Below are positions 9,085 to 18,084 of a DNA stretch of 64,000 bases, in pieces (the stretch's first letter is position 1; every line of letters begins with the position of its first letter). A program made the translations under genes and the position numbers. The notes beneath the pieces were generated by a model. The model saw only the letters and a program-made list of their open reading frames with translations. It was not told the origin of the DNA and made no database searches. Origin of the DNA: Thioploca ingrica (lineage in GTDB: Bacteria > Pseudomonadota > Gammaproteobacteria > Beggiatoales > Beggiatoaceae); NCBI GenBank assembly GCA_000828835.1, contig AP014633.1, forward strand, positions 2,480,001 through 2,544,000, in the 5' to 3' direction.

Positions 9085-10236
9085 ATGAAAAATCAAAATG
9101 GTAAGCCTATTAGTATCGCGGCAGTCGGAATGGACCCTAAAACACGACGAATCTTGGAAATGGTGTTTCGTGGTCCAGGTAAAGACGATTATGTTTTAGT
9201 TGAGCAAATTCAGTTAGCTCAAGCCTGCATTTTTGATTTAGATAGCTTAGATGCTGTTCATTGTTGGCAAGATTATCGTACCCAATATCCTCAGATGCCA
9301 ACGATTATTTTATCTCTTCATCATAAGGATATTGCCGGTACTGTCTATGTTAAGAAACCGATTGAAGTTCATTTGCTGTTAACTGCGCTGAGCAAAATAA
9401 GAAAATTGTTAGATAAACTAGCAATTTCGATTACAGCTAATAACCCAACGGATAAAAAGAATACCGCTAACCCCATTTCAGTACCAACCGATACCAAATT
9501 AGCCACCGAAATCGCGGTTGAAGAGGAAGAAGAACTAATACACCAATTTTGTGGTTATAATCAAGATATTAACCTAACTTCTTCACCGGAAATAGAGAAA
9601 ATTTATTACAATCCGGAACAGTATTTACAAGGTTTTTTTGAAAAAGCTTTTACAGCCGGTCAGCGTTTAGAAGAGGGAGGGATTTTGATTGAAGGTCTCT
9701 ATACACCCGTGATACTTTTACCCAGACAAAATCAACTGTTGTGTGGATGTGAATTAGGGAGTAGTAAATTACGAACGATGACTTTGTTGCCGTTGGCTAA
9801 AAATCGATTACATCTGGCGAATTTAAGCGACGCAGAAATAATTCATTATCTTTCTGTTTATCAATTAGGCGGACAACCCCTCGAGAATTTTCTATGGCAG
9901 GTCGCGCTATGGACTGCCCGTGGACGGATACCTAAAGGAACGGATTTACATAAAGATGTTATCTTACTTCATTGGCCCAATTTTACTCGCTTAGTAGTCA
10001 CACCCCACGCTTTAAAAATTTCCGCATTCTGGACAGCACAACCCCATTCTTTACTAGAAACAGCGAATATTTTAAATATCCCCCAGCGTTATGTATTTGC
10101 ATTTTATAGTGCCGCTCATGCTCTCAAATTGGCGTTTGTTGACAGACGAGCGACTCAACGCACGGCTAAATTAACACCCAACGAAAAACGCGGGTTATTT
10201 CAACGAATTCTAGCACGCTTGCGCAATCAAGAATAG
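9085..10236 (+). CDS. Receiver-like signalling protein of unknown function
   Basis: 383 residues. The N-terminal 110 residues look like a degenerate response-regulator receiver: a predicted beta-strand with FDLDS where the phospho-Asp would be, QMPTIILSLHH, and VYVKKPIEVHLLLTALSKI resembling the KP-loop and final helix. After a Thr/Asn-rich linker (about residues 115-150) comes a C-terminal domain I do not recognise, ending in a basic helix. It sits between the CZB gene and the small GTPase gene, so it may be the effector or regulator of that GTPase. The function is not assigned. Confidence 0.6.
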   Translation: MKNQNGKPISIAAVGMDPKTRRILEMVFRGPGKDDYVLVEQIQLAQACIFDLDSLDAVHCWQDYRTQYPQMPTIILSLHHKDIAGTVYVKKPIEVHLLLTALSKIRKLLDKLAISITANNPTDKKNTANPISVPTDTKLATEIAVEEEEELIHQFCGYNQDINLTSSPEIEKIYYNPEQYLQGFFEKAFTAGQRLEEGGILIEGLYTPVILLPRQNQLLCGCELGSSKLRTMTLLPLAKNRLHLANLSDAEIIHYLSVYQLGGQPLENFLWQVALWTARGRIPKGTDLHKDVILLHWPNFTRLVVTPHALKISAFWTAQPHSLLETANILNIPQRYVFAFYSAAHALKLAFVDRRATQRTAKLTPNEKRGLFQRILARLRNQE

Positions 10237-10260
10237 CTAGCCATTTTGACAATCAGTCAG

Positions 10261-10803
10261 ATGAGTAACAATTATAAACTGATTTTTACCGGGCCGACGG
10301 GTGCAGGCAAGACCACGGCTATCTCAACGTTAAGTGATATTCCGGTGCTGATTACCGAGGAAAAATCAACCCATCGTGATCCGAAACATCATGATAAGAA
10401 AACCATTACCGTTGCGCTAGATTATGGTGTTATCAACTTGAAAAACCAAGATAAAATTCATTTATATGGTACACCTGGTCAAGAACGTTTTGATTTCATG
10501 TGGGATATTTTAACCGTTGGCGGATTAGGGTTAATTCTCCTGATAGACAACGCACGTACTGCACCACTAGAAGATATGCATTTTTTTCTCAACGCATTTA
10601 GTCGGCTTATCGAAAAAAACAAAATCGCGATTGGGATTACTCGTATGGATCTGTGTGCTGAACCGAAATTGGTAGATTATCATAAAGAATTAAATAAACT
10701 TAAACTCAAAATACCCTTATTTGAAGTCGATGCGCGGCGCAAACAGGATGTATCCTTATTATTGCAAGCATTGTTGTATGCGTTAGATCCGGGTTTAAAT
10801 TAG
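10261..10803 (+). CDS. Small Ras-like GTPase (MglA / SRP-receptor-beta-like family)
   Basis: 180 residues from the ATG at 10261 (a TTG at 10246 is the alternative). P-loop GPTGAGKTT at residues 11-19, switch II region YGTPGQERFDFMW, and TRMD in place of the NKxD guanine-specificity motif, with DARRKQDV near the end. This is the bacterial GTPase family that pairs with roadblock proteins in gliding and twitching polarity. It is encoded ten to twenty-five bases after the receiver-like gene, and its stop is followed immediately by the ATG of the next gene, so the unit is an operon. The substitution of the usual Asn in NKxD is noteworthy but seen in relatives. Confidence 0.85.
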   Translation: MSNNYKLIFTGPTGAGKTTAISTLSDIPVLITEEKSTHRDPKHHDKKTITVALDYGVINLKNQDKIHLYGTPGQERFDFMWDILTVGGLGLILLIDNARTAPLEDMHFFLNAFSRLIEKNKIAIGITRMDLCAEPKLVDYHKELNKLKLKIPLFEVDARRKQDVSLLLQALLYALDPGLN

Positions 10804-12654
10804 ATGACTAAGTTAATGGCTTTGTTTAAAAAATTTTTATGGATATTAAACTATTTTTTATTCGTGTTTTCACCCATTTATTTTATTATCCACTTAATTT
10901 TTAATCAGTTAAACATTAATAATGGCATTCTATTTTTAGCCGGTGCGCTGGTTATTTCTTTCCGCTTATTCGGTCGTTGGTTCGAAGAATTATATGAAAA
11001 CATTGAAATTTCTGGATTCTCTACGCTCATTTTATTGTGGGGAACAATTTTATTAACCCTAATTAATTTGGTCGTGGGGGTAGATGATTCTCATGATGCT
11101 TATTTTTATCATCTCAATACCGCTATTCCTATCGCTTTGTATCACAATGTATTAAATATTCATTTATATGATTTGATTAGTTATTCGCAAGGCTATCCCA
11201 AATTTGGTGAATTTTTGCAAGCGCTGGGTATTCAGTTAACCGATTATTTTTGGGGCTATGGCTTAATAACCGTTGTTGTTATTCCAGCCAGTTATACAAC
11301 AACTTACCTCTTAGCAAAAAGATTAGGCTTAGAAAGCCAATATGCAGATAAAGTTGCCCTGACTTATGCTTTTAATCCGGTTAATATTGCGCAAGCAACT
11401 ACCGGGTATATTGATAGTGTTCAAGCATTATATGTCTTAACCAATATACTTTTGGCTCTTCGAGTTAACAATTTATTTAAATTGAGTTTATTGTTAATTA
11501 ATTTAATCGCTTTACTGAATATGAAATTAACCGGTGTCGTTATGGGTTCATTGATATTGTTGTGGGCGATTCTTTGGAATAGAGAAGTTATTATCAGTCG
11601 AAATCAATTACTTAATGCCATTGTTTTAACGATAGCCGCTTATTTAGTAGGATTAAGTCATTATTTAATGAATTTTATTCACTTTAAAACGTTGACTTTT
11701 CCCTTTATTGATTTGGAATTTGCCCAATACGTTGCTAATCTATATACTGGCGAAGGCAGTAAACTAGAAAAAATTATTCGGCTGTTTTGGTCACAACCGG
11801 CCGCTTTTGAGCAAATTTCACTTTACGATACGACTAAGGGTGCTTTTAGTATTTTATGGTATCCTTTGCCGGTTTTTATCGGGTTAGCACTGGTTAAAGC
11901 GATCCGGAAAAAAGATAAATTATTCTTATATTTACAATCATTATTTTGGTTGCTGCTTATTCTGGATCCGACGGTATCGATGGGTAGGTATGTGGCTTAC
12001 TTTCAGTTTTTGGGTTTTTTTGCGGTTATTTATTGGCTAAAAGACCTAAACTTGGTTTTCGCAACTAAAAGGATGCTTTGGCTTATAACTATTTTACCTA
12101 TAAGCTATCTTGGTCTAAGTAGTTATATCATTTTCAACCCTAAATTGGGCTTAATAACCAGACGCCTAGCTTATTACGGAGAAAATCGGTTGCTTATAAT
12201 AAGTGCCACGAGTGTAGCAAGGCAAGCTTTTAGTTATTATTATGATATTAATTCCTATTGTTCCGGTTATTATTGGTTTTTAAAATTTAATCAAGTTGAG
12301 GTTAAATTAACTCAAGGTAAACCGCAGAGTGGAAATTACTTTTATATTTACCGAGACGAAAATAAAAAATGTACCTTTGCAATTGCTCACGATCTCAGTA
12401 TTAAAAATCAAATTAATTATGAAAATGGCCGACCTTTTTTTGAAATGAATAACCATAGCTTATTTGCAACAGAATATTGTAAGTGGTGCTTATCAGAATT
12501 TAATTGCTTATATGCACCTTATTATGTCGATAAATATCGTGTCGATCTCTCTCAGTTTCCTTTTAAATCGGCGGGAGAAAAAGTAGCCACGGTTGAGTGC
12601 TTATCACTGGAAGGACAATTATTAAAAGATACGCTTAAGTTTCAAATAGATTGA
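10804..12654 (+). CDS. Polytopic membrane protein, GT-C glycosyltransferase-like
   Basis: 616 residues with roughly ten or more predicted membrane helices in the first 430 residues and a soluble C-terminal part rich in Tyr and Cys. An acidic motif in the first large loop (VGVDDSHDAYFYHLNTAIPIAL) is where GT-C glycosyltransferases carry their catalytic Asp, which suggests transfer from a lipid-linked sugar; this is inference from topology. The ATG directly abuts the stop of the GTPase gene (TAGATG). The gene is more AT-rich than its neighbours. No specific family is recognised. Confidence 0.55.
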   Translation: MTKLMALFKKFLWILNYFLFVFSPIYFIIHLIFNQLNINNGILFLAGALVISFRLFGRWFEELYENIEISGFSTLILLWGTILLTLINLVVGVDDSHDAYFYHLNTAIPIALYHNVLNIHLYDLISYSQGYPKFGEFLQALGIQLTDYFWGYGLITVVVIPASYTTTYLLAKRLGLESQYADKVALTYAFNPVNIAQATTGYIDSVQALYVLTNILLALRVNNLFKLSLLLINLIALLNMKLTGVVMGSLILLWAILWNREVIISRNQLLNAIVLTIAAYLVGLSHYLMNFIHFKTLTFPFIDLEFAQYVANLYTGEGSKLEKIIRLFWSQPAAFEQISLYDTTKGAFSILWYPLPVFIGLALVKAIRKKDKLFLYLQSLFWLLLILDPTVSMGRYVAYFQFLGFFAVIYWLKDLNLVFATKRMLWLITILPISYLGLSSYIIFNPKLGLITRRLAYYGENRLLIISATSVARQAFSYYYDINSYCSGYYWFLKFNQVEVKLTQGKPQSGNYFYIYRDENKKCTFAIAHDLSIKNQINYENGRPFFEMNNHSLFATEYCKWCLSEFNCLYAPYYVDKYRVDLSQFPFKSAGEKVATVECLSLEGQLLKDTLKFQID

Positions 12655-12678
12655 CCAATTGATCTTAGCTGGAATGAT

Positions 12679-13569
12679 ATGCGGGTATTTTTTATTAAAG
12701 GGGTGTTACATTTATTGGCATTACTGCCTTTACCTAGAGTACATGCTATTGCCACCCGGTTAGGAAAGATAATTTTCCAACAAAATCAATTACGAATTAC
12801 CCAAGTGACTCGTACTAATATTCAACTCTGTTTCCCACAATTATCCCCAGTTGAGCAAGATAAGCTCATTAAACAAAGTCTCATTGAAACTTGCAAAACC
12901 GTTACTGAATTAGGGGCGGTATGGTTATGGTCCTATCCACAAGTCCTCAAACAAATACAGGTGGTGAGTAACGAAATTTACTTGCAACAAGCGGTTCAAA
13001 CCGGACAAGGTGTTATCCTGCTGACACCTCATCTGGGTGCTTGGGAAATAGCGGGTTTATATGTTTCTGCGCATTATCCACTGACTGCTTTATATCGTCC
13101 ACCTAAATTGATAGGTTTAGATAACTTTATTCATCAGGCGCGTGAACGTGCCGGTGGATGTTTTGTACCCACTAATCAGAAAGGCATACGAACAGTGTAC
13201 CAAGCCTTACATCGTGGTCAAGTGGTTGGGATTTTACCCGATCAAGTGCCTAATGAAGCAGCGGCTGGTATTTTCTCGCCATTTTTTGGGGTACCGGCTT
13301 ATACGATGATGTTAGTATTTCGGTTAGTACAAAAAACTGGGGCATTAGTCCTGTTTACCTATGCGGAACGTTTATCTCGGGGGAGTGGTTTTCATCTCCA
13401 TTTCCGGCAAGCGCCAGCCATGATAAATTCTGCTCAGGTGGAAATCTCTGTACGTGCATTAAATCAAGGAGTAGAACAATGCGTACAAACCTGTCCTTCT
13501 CAGTATCAATGGAATTATAAACGGTTTAAACGTCATCCTGACGGAGAAAAGTCCAAATCCTTCTATTGA
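12679..13569 (+). CDS. Lysophospholipid / lipid A acyltransferase (LpxL/HtrB family)
   Basis: 296 residues. Inner-membrane acyltransferase of the LpxL/LpxM family, which add secondary acyl chains to lipid A. Catalytic HxxxxE is visible as HLGAWE (H118, E123), followed by YRPPK and ILPDQVPN, the family's substrate-binding signatures; an N-terminal hydrophobic segment serves as anchor. It follows the GT-C-like gene by 24 bases, indicating cotranscription and an envelope-lipid role. Which acyl chain it adds cannot be told. Confidence 0.85.
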   Translation: MRVFFIKGVLHLLALLPLPRVHAIATRLGKIIFQQNQLRITQVTRTNIQLCFPQLSPVEQDKLIKQSLIETCKTVTELGAVWLWSYPQVLKQIQVVSNEIYLQQAVQTGQGVILLTPHLGAWEIAGLYVSAHYPLTALYRPPKLIGLDNFIHQARERAGGCFVPTNQKGIRTVYQALHRGQVVGILPDQVPNEAAAGIFSPFFGVPAYTMMLVFRLVQKTGALVLFTYAERLSRGSGFHLHFRQAPAMINSAQVEISVRALNQGVEQCVQTCPSQYQWNYKRFKRHPDGEKSKSFY

Positions 13570-13606
13570 AAAAAGAATTTCTTAAAAAAGAGGAGACCTT
13601 CAAATT

Positions 13607-13960
13607 ATGGCATTACCCATTATTAAATCAGCCTTCCCCAAACGTCGCTACCAATTTGGTGAATTTTTACTGGTGGTATTAGGAGAGATTGAAAGTGGAG
13701 ATAATATTTCCTACCATTTTTTATTAGGCGTTATTCCTGACGGTGCTAACGCTCCAGAGTTATTTATTAGCGCCGAAAAATATCTGAGTTCCCAAGCGGA
13801 GGAGGGTGTTTATCAAATGCGTATTATTGCTGATAAAATGAGCCAAACACTTAACCAATCCAATCGCTGGTATCATTTAGATGAATTTGTTGATGATGCG
13901 CTCACTGTGGTTGCCAAACTACTTAATTTAGTTGATGAAGAACCCGTACTACTTTGGTAA
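13607..13960 (+). CDS. Conserved small protein of unknown function
   Basis: 117-residue soluble protein starting MALPIIKSAFPKRRYQFGEF, with no signal peptide, no membrane helix and an acidic C-terminus. The ribosome site AGAGGAG lies about a dozen bases before the ATG, and codon use matches the neighbours, supporting a real gene. It follows the acyltransferase by 37 bases. I do not recognise a family; the compact alpha/beta composition is all that can be said. Confidence 0.7.
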   Translation: MALPIIKSAFPKRRYQFGEFLLVVLGEIESGDNISYHFLLGVIPDGANAPELFISAEKYLSSQAEEGVYQMRIIADKMSQTLNQSNRWYHLDEFVDDALTVVAKLLNLVDEEPVLLW

Positions 13961-14076
13961 GCCATAACTAAACCACCGGGTAAGAAAATAAGCCAATCAA
14001 AATATTTCTCCCCGATTCATATCAATTAGTCATTTTTCATTTCTTGTTACCAACCTAATCACAGAATAGAATCAAA

Positions 14077-15315
14077 ATGCCGCAACAATTTTTCTACAAA
14101 GCCATGGATTCACATGGACGTATTGTTCAAGGACAAATTAGTGCTAATAACATTAATGATTTAGAAGTTCGCCTCGATCGCATGGGGTTAGATTTAATTC
14201 ATTGTCGTACCCAAAAATTACGTCATTTGCGTCTGGGTAGGGTAACTCGCCAAGAGTTAATTACCTTTTGTTTTCATATGGAAAATTTAACCCGATCGGG
14301 TGTGCCTTTACTAGAAGGGTTAGGTGATTTACGCGATACCTTACCACAGTCTCGATTTCGTGAAATCATCTCGAGTTTAATTGAAAATATACAAGGTGGT
14401 TCACATTTATCTGAAGCAATGGCCGAATTTCCGGAAACTTTTAACCAGGTATTTATTAGTTTAATTCATACTGGAGAAGAAAGTGGTACTTTAAGCCGCG
14501 TATTTCAACATTTGACCGAAACCTTAAAGTGGCACGATGAAATGATTGCTAAAACGAAGAAATTGTTGACATATCCTACTTTTATGGGAATTATTTTATT
14601 AGGAGTCATGTTCTTTATTATGATGTTTCTAGTGCCCCAGTTAATTACTTTTTTTAAAAGTCTTAATATTGAATTACCTTTACAGACGCGTATATTGTTA
14701 TTTGTTTCTAATCTATTTGTCAATTATTGGTATATTATCTTAACAACACCGGTATTAATATTTTTATCGCTTAAAGCGGCTATCAAAGTGAGTCCCCGCC
14801 TACATTTGACCATTGATCATTTTAAGTTACGAGTATGGATTATTGGACCTATCTTGGAAAAAATTATTTTAGCTCGCTTTGCGACTTTTTTTGCATTACT
14901 TTACAGCGCTGGCATTACTGTCTTAGACAGCTTACAGATTAGTAAAGGATTAGTTGGTAATGTCGTGATTGAAAAGGCATTACAAGATGTGAGTGATCAT
15001 ATTGCTGATGGAGTAAGCATTACTGAAAGCTTTGATCGGGTTAATTTGTTCCCACCATTGGTATTACGGATGGTTAGAGTAGGTGAAAGCACGGGAGAAT
15101 TGGATATTGCTTTAGCCAACGTGAGCTATTTTTATAATCGGGAAGTGAGAGAATCCATTGACAAATTGCAAACGCTAATTGAACCAGTAATGGTCGTGGT
15201 TTTAGGTGTATTACTAGGGTGGGTTATCTTGTCATTCTTCCTACCACTTTATGATGTGATGATTGATATCACTAACGAGGTTGGTTCACAACAACATAAA
15301 ATACCCCGTAATTGA
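14077..15315 (+). CDS. GspF/PilC/MshG-type inner membrane assembly platform protein
   Basis: 412 residues. Polytopic platform protein of type II secretion, type IV pili and MSHA systems, thought to couple the ATPase to pilin extraction. Starts FFYKAMDSHGRIVQGQI, typical of the family, with two duplicated cytoplasmic GspF domains (LTRSGVPLLEGLGDL and LYSAGITVLDSLQI) and three hydrophobic segments, the last ending FFLPLYDVMID. First gene of an apparent nine-gene pseudopilus locus; no cognate GspE-type ATPase is next to it. Its TGA overlaps the ATG of the next gene. Confidence 0.9.
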   Translation: MPQQFFYKAMDSHGRIVQGQISANNINDLEVRLDRMGLDLIHCRTQKLRHLRLGRVTRQELITFCFHMENLTRSGVPLLEGLGDLRDTLPQSRFREIISSLIENIQGGSHLSEAMAEFPETFNQVFISLIHTGEESGTLSRVFQHLTETLKWHDEMIAKTKKLLTYPTFMGIILLGVMFFIMMFLVPQLITFFKSLNIELPLQTRILLFVSNLFVNYWYIILTTPVLIFLSLKAAIKVSPRLHLTIDHFKLRVWIIGPILEKIILARFATFFALLYSAGITVLDSLQISKGLVGNVVIEKALQDVSDHIADGVSITESFDRVNLFPPLVLRMVRVGESTGELDIALANVSYFYNREVRESIDKLQTLIEPVMVVVLGVLLGWVILSFFLPLYDVMIDITNEVGSQQHKIPRN

Positions 15316-16931
15316 TGAATAAACGTATTCTTTATCAATCAGATTATGAGTTATTGGCCTTTTCTGTCAAGGGCAAGACTTTAACTGCGGCGCAACCCTT
15401 TCCAATCAATGATAAAGGCGAAGCCCAATTTGCGCGGTATTTAAGTCAAGATGTTAAGACACCGATTTATTGGTTGCTTGACACGACCCAGGAGGAATAC
15501 CAAATTGCTCTTTTACCTCATGTATGGGGTAAAGATCAACTCGAATTAATGAATCATAAAAAAAGACGGTTGTTTGAAAATGCGATTTATACCTATGCTA
15601 TTATTCAAGGACGTGAGTCACAGGGACGACGTGATGACTTAGGGCTATTTATGGCTTTAAATAATCCTAATCTGTTACAACCTTGGTTAAATTTAATTAT
15701 CACTTTCAAAATCCCTCTCGCCGGTATTTACTCTCTCCCGCTATTAAGTGAAACCTTATTAAAATTTTTGCCTAAAGCACCTTATACTTTATTAGTTGCT
15801 CATACTCCACCAATGGGAACTCATAGTGCGGCTGGATTACGACAAAGTTTTTTTTTCAAACAGAAACTACAATTAAGCCGATTAGTTCCATTAGATATAC
15901 AAAATTCTCAGCAGTATACTGATTATGTATTAAGACAAATTAGTACAACTCACCGTTATTTAGAAAATACGCGGCGCTTATCACAAATGGAACAACCTAG
16001 CCCCTTATCTGTGGTGATTCTAACGGATATTAATTTCCTCAATACGCTAAAGCAGCGGGTTAAGGAAAGTTTACCGGGTCTTACTGTACATCTGATAGAA
16101 AGTCATCAATTTACTCAACAGTTAGGATTACAAATTGAAACAACTACTTTATATTTATACCATTGGGTAGCTTATGCATTAACACGCCGCTGGTACCATA
16201 ACAATCACTACGCTAAACCCAAAGAAAATCGCTATTTTTTTTATCGACAATTACGATTAGGTATCTATTTTACTTCTTTATTGCTGCTATCCGGTGCTAC
16301 CATTACCAGTTGGATGATTGTGGCAAAAGCGGTAGTTGTTAAACAACAAGGTCAGACTGTTGAAGATAAAATTCATAAACGTCAAGAGGAATTAGATAAA
16401 TTAAAAAATAGAATTCCACAATTACCCCTAGATAGTATTGTACTCATTCGCAATGTAGTTGATGTCGGTTCTTACATTAAAGCACACCATATTTCTCCAC
16501 AAGCCGCTTGGGAAAAGCTGAGCCAAAGCTTAAGTCGGCACCCGACTAACCTCGTTCTCGAACGTTTAGAATGGGGTATCGGTGAAGTTAAAGCAGATAT
16601 TTTCCAATCTTATTCTAAATCAACTTCTCCAACTGATACCGAACCTGCAAACCAAACAGAAGCAGATTCAACACCTTACTTTTTAGAAGGGATGAGAATA
16701 TATGGTAAAATAGATAATATTCAAGATAATCTCCACCAAGCTGCTATTATGTTTAGAAAATTTATAGATGATCTTAAGCAAACTGATTCTTGGCAAATTG
16801 AGGAACAACGTTCTCCCTATGATCCTAATCAGGCCTTACAAGGTCGTATTGGTCCTCGTCTTGATACCGACGAAGCAACCTTTGTTATAGATATATTCAT
16901 TAAACACCCTTATGTCAAAACTTCATCCTGA
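15315..16931 (+). CDS. PilM/PilN- or GspL/MshI-like assembly protein
   Basis: 538 residues. An N-terminal cytoplasmic region of about 300 residues, then one membrane helix (about 313-332, GIYFTSLLLLSGATITSW), then a coiled-coil segment and a periplasmic domain. This is the fused PilM-PilN layout of GspL/MshI. The ATG is read from the TGATG that ends the GspF gene, so translation is coupled. Sequence similarity is low and the call rests on layout and gene position between a GspF and a PilO-like gene. Confidence 0.65.
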   Translation: MNKRILYQSDYELLAFSVKGKTLTAAQPFPINDKGEAQFARYLSQDVKTPIYWLLDTTQEEYQIALLPHVWGKDQLELMNHKKRRLFENAIYTYAIIQGRESQGRRDDLGLFMALNNPNLLQPWLNLIITFKIPLAGIYSLPLLSETLLKFLPKAPYTLLVAHTPPMGTHSAAGLRQSFFFKQKLQLSRLVPLDIQNSQQYTDYVLRQISTTHRYLENTRRLSQMEQPSPLSVVILTDINFLNTLKQRVKESLPGLTVHLIESHQFTQQLGLQIETTTLYLYHWVAYALTRRWYHNNHYAKPKENRYFFYRQLRLGIYFTSLLLLSGATITSWMIVAKAVVVKQQGQTVEDKIHKRQEELDKLKNRIPQLPLDSIVLIRNVVDVGSYIKAHHISPQAAWEKLSQSLSRHPTNLVLERLEWGIGEVKADIFQSYSKSTSPTDTEPANQTEADSTPYFLEGMRIYGKIDNIQDNLHQAAIMFRKFIDDLKQTDSWQIEEQRSPYDPNQALQGRIGPRLDTDEATFVIDIFIKHPYVKTSS

Positions 16932-17577
16932 AGCAACGGATACTGCACCACTTGAGTGGTCTGCTATAAGTAATGCTTTAACTGTATTAATTATAAGTCT
17001 CGTCATGGGGGGATTGTTGATTGGTGCGAGTTATCAATACCGCAATCAGATGGACTATTGGCTTCGTCAACAACGGAATGATTTTAACAAAATCGAAACG
17101 GACTATTCACATATCCAAGAAGCTCTAGAAATTGTTGATGATTTATATCTAGACAAATTCTATCAGTTAGAAAAAGAGGGTTTTTTTTTGAATCGAGCGA
17201 ACCTCAATATAGAAGAACCTCATCTGAAAATGTTTAATGAGATCAAAACAGTTCTTTCTCGAGGAGACTTATTTTCAGCGAACTATGAACTTTCCAGTAA
17301 AAAAATTTACCAAATTCCTAATTTAACTGTAGAAGACCAATTTAAAACTTATGAAACACAATTAATTTTAAAATTAACTTTTTTACATGAAGGAGATATG
17401 CTAGACTTAATAGAATCAATAGAAAATCATCAATTTACCGGGTTATTTAATTTGCAAAAATGTGATATTAAGCAATTAAAGAAGATTGTTGATGTCAAAG
17501 ATGTATCTAAAGCTTATTTGGAAGTTACTTGCACTCTTAATTGGTATATATCTAATATCGAAGCAATGGGGGAATAA
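16912..17577 (+). CDS. PilO/GspM/MshJ-like membrane protein
   Basis: 221 residues with one N-terminal membrane helix (about 21-42, LTVLIISLVMGGLLIGASY) followed by a coiled coil and a small periplasmic domain, the layout of PilO/MshJ. It overlaps the preceding gene by 20 bases, indicating coupling. No diagnostic motif; assigned by architecture and position as third gene in the assembly locus. Confidence 0.6.
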   Translation: MSKLHPEATDTAPLEWSAISNALTVLIISLVMGGLLIGASYQYRNQMDYWLRQQRNDFNKIETDYSHIQEALEIVDDLYLDKFYQLEKEGFFLNRANLNIEEPHLKMFNEIKTVLSRGDLFSANYELSSKKIYQIPNLTVEDQFKTYETQLILKLTFLHEGDMLDLIESIENHQFTGLFNLQKCDIKQLKKIVDVKDVSKAYLEVTCTLNWYISNIEAMGE

Positions 17578-17578
17578 G

Positions 17579-18007
17579 GTGCCGAGAGGGTGCCGGTTGT
17601 TACTGTTTTTGTGGTTGTCTAGTTTACCTCAGCTCAGCTTGGGAGCAGATCATTTACAACGATTGTTTACTACCCCCCAACAACGTATTGAACTCAATAA
17701 AGCGCGAGAAAAACCGCCGGAATCAGAACTAAAACCAAAGTTACCAGAGCCACCTCGCTATATTACTTTTAATGGCTTAGTAACCCGTAGTGTGGGGCCA
17801 ACCACGATATGGATGAATAATGAGAGTGGCTCATTTCAAGAAGGTTTTAAAATTGAAGGACAACAGCGACAAGGTCTAATTGTACCGATTCAATTAGCTG
17901 GTCAGAAAAAAGGCTTTACCTTGAAACCGGGACAAACTCTTAATACACTTAATGGTGAGATTCAAGAAAATTTCGAATTGGAGCCAAATAATTATGAACC
18001 ACAATGA
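17579..18007 (+). CDS. Exported PilP/MshK-like periplasmic protein
   Basis: 142 residues from a GTG start at 17579, which sits one base after the preceding stop and has GGGGGA a few bases upstream; a longer in-frame ORF begins at 17486 but overlaps the previous gene by 92 bases and hides the signal peptide. The GTG start gives a clean signal peptide ending LSLGA before DHLQRLF. The C-terminal part (FNGLVTRSVGPTTIWMNN, then LKPGQTLN) resembles the beta-rich MshK/PilP/GspC linker domains that join the platform to the secretin. Call by position and layout. Confidence 0.6.
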   Translation: MPRGCRLLLFLWLSSLPQLSLGADHLQRLFTTPQQRIELNKAREKPPESELKPKLPEPPRYITFNGLVTRSVGPTTIWMNNESGSFQEGFKIEGQQRQGLIVPIQLAGQKKGFTLKPGQTLNTLNGEIQENFELEPNNYEPQ

Positions 18008-18084
18008 CTGTTGGTTGAATTTGTTATTATTAAACTGGCATCTCCTTTGCTGAAAAAATTGTAGTGATAATAAGGGAGCTAGTG

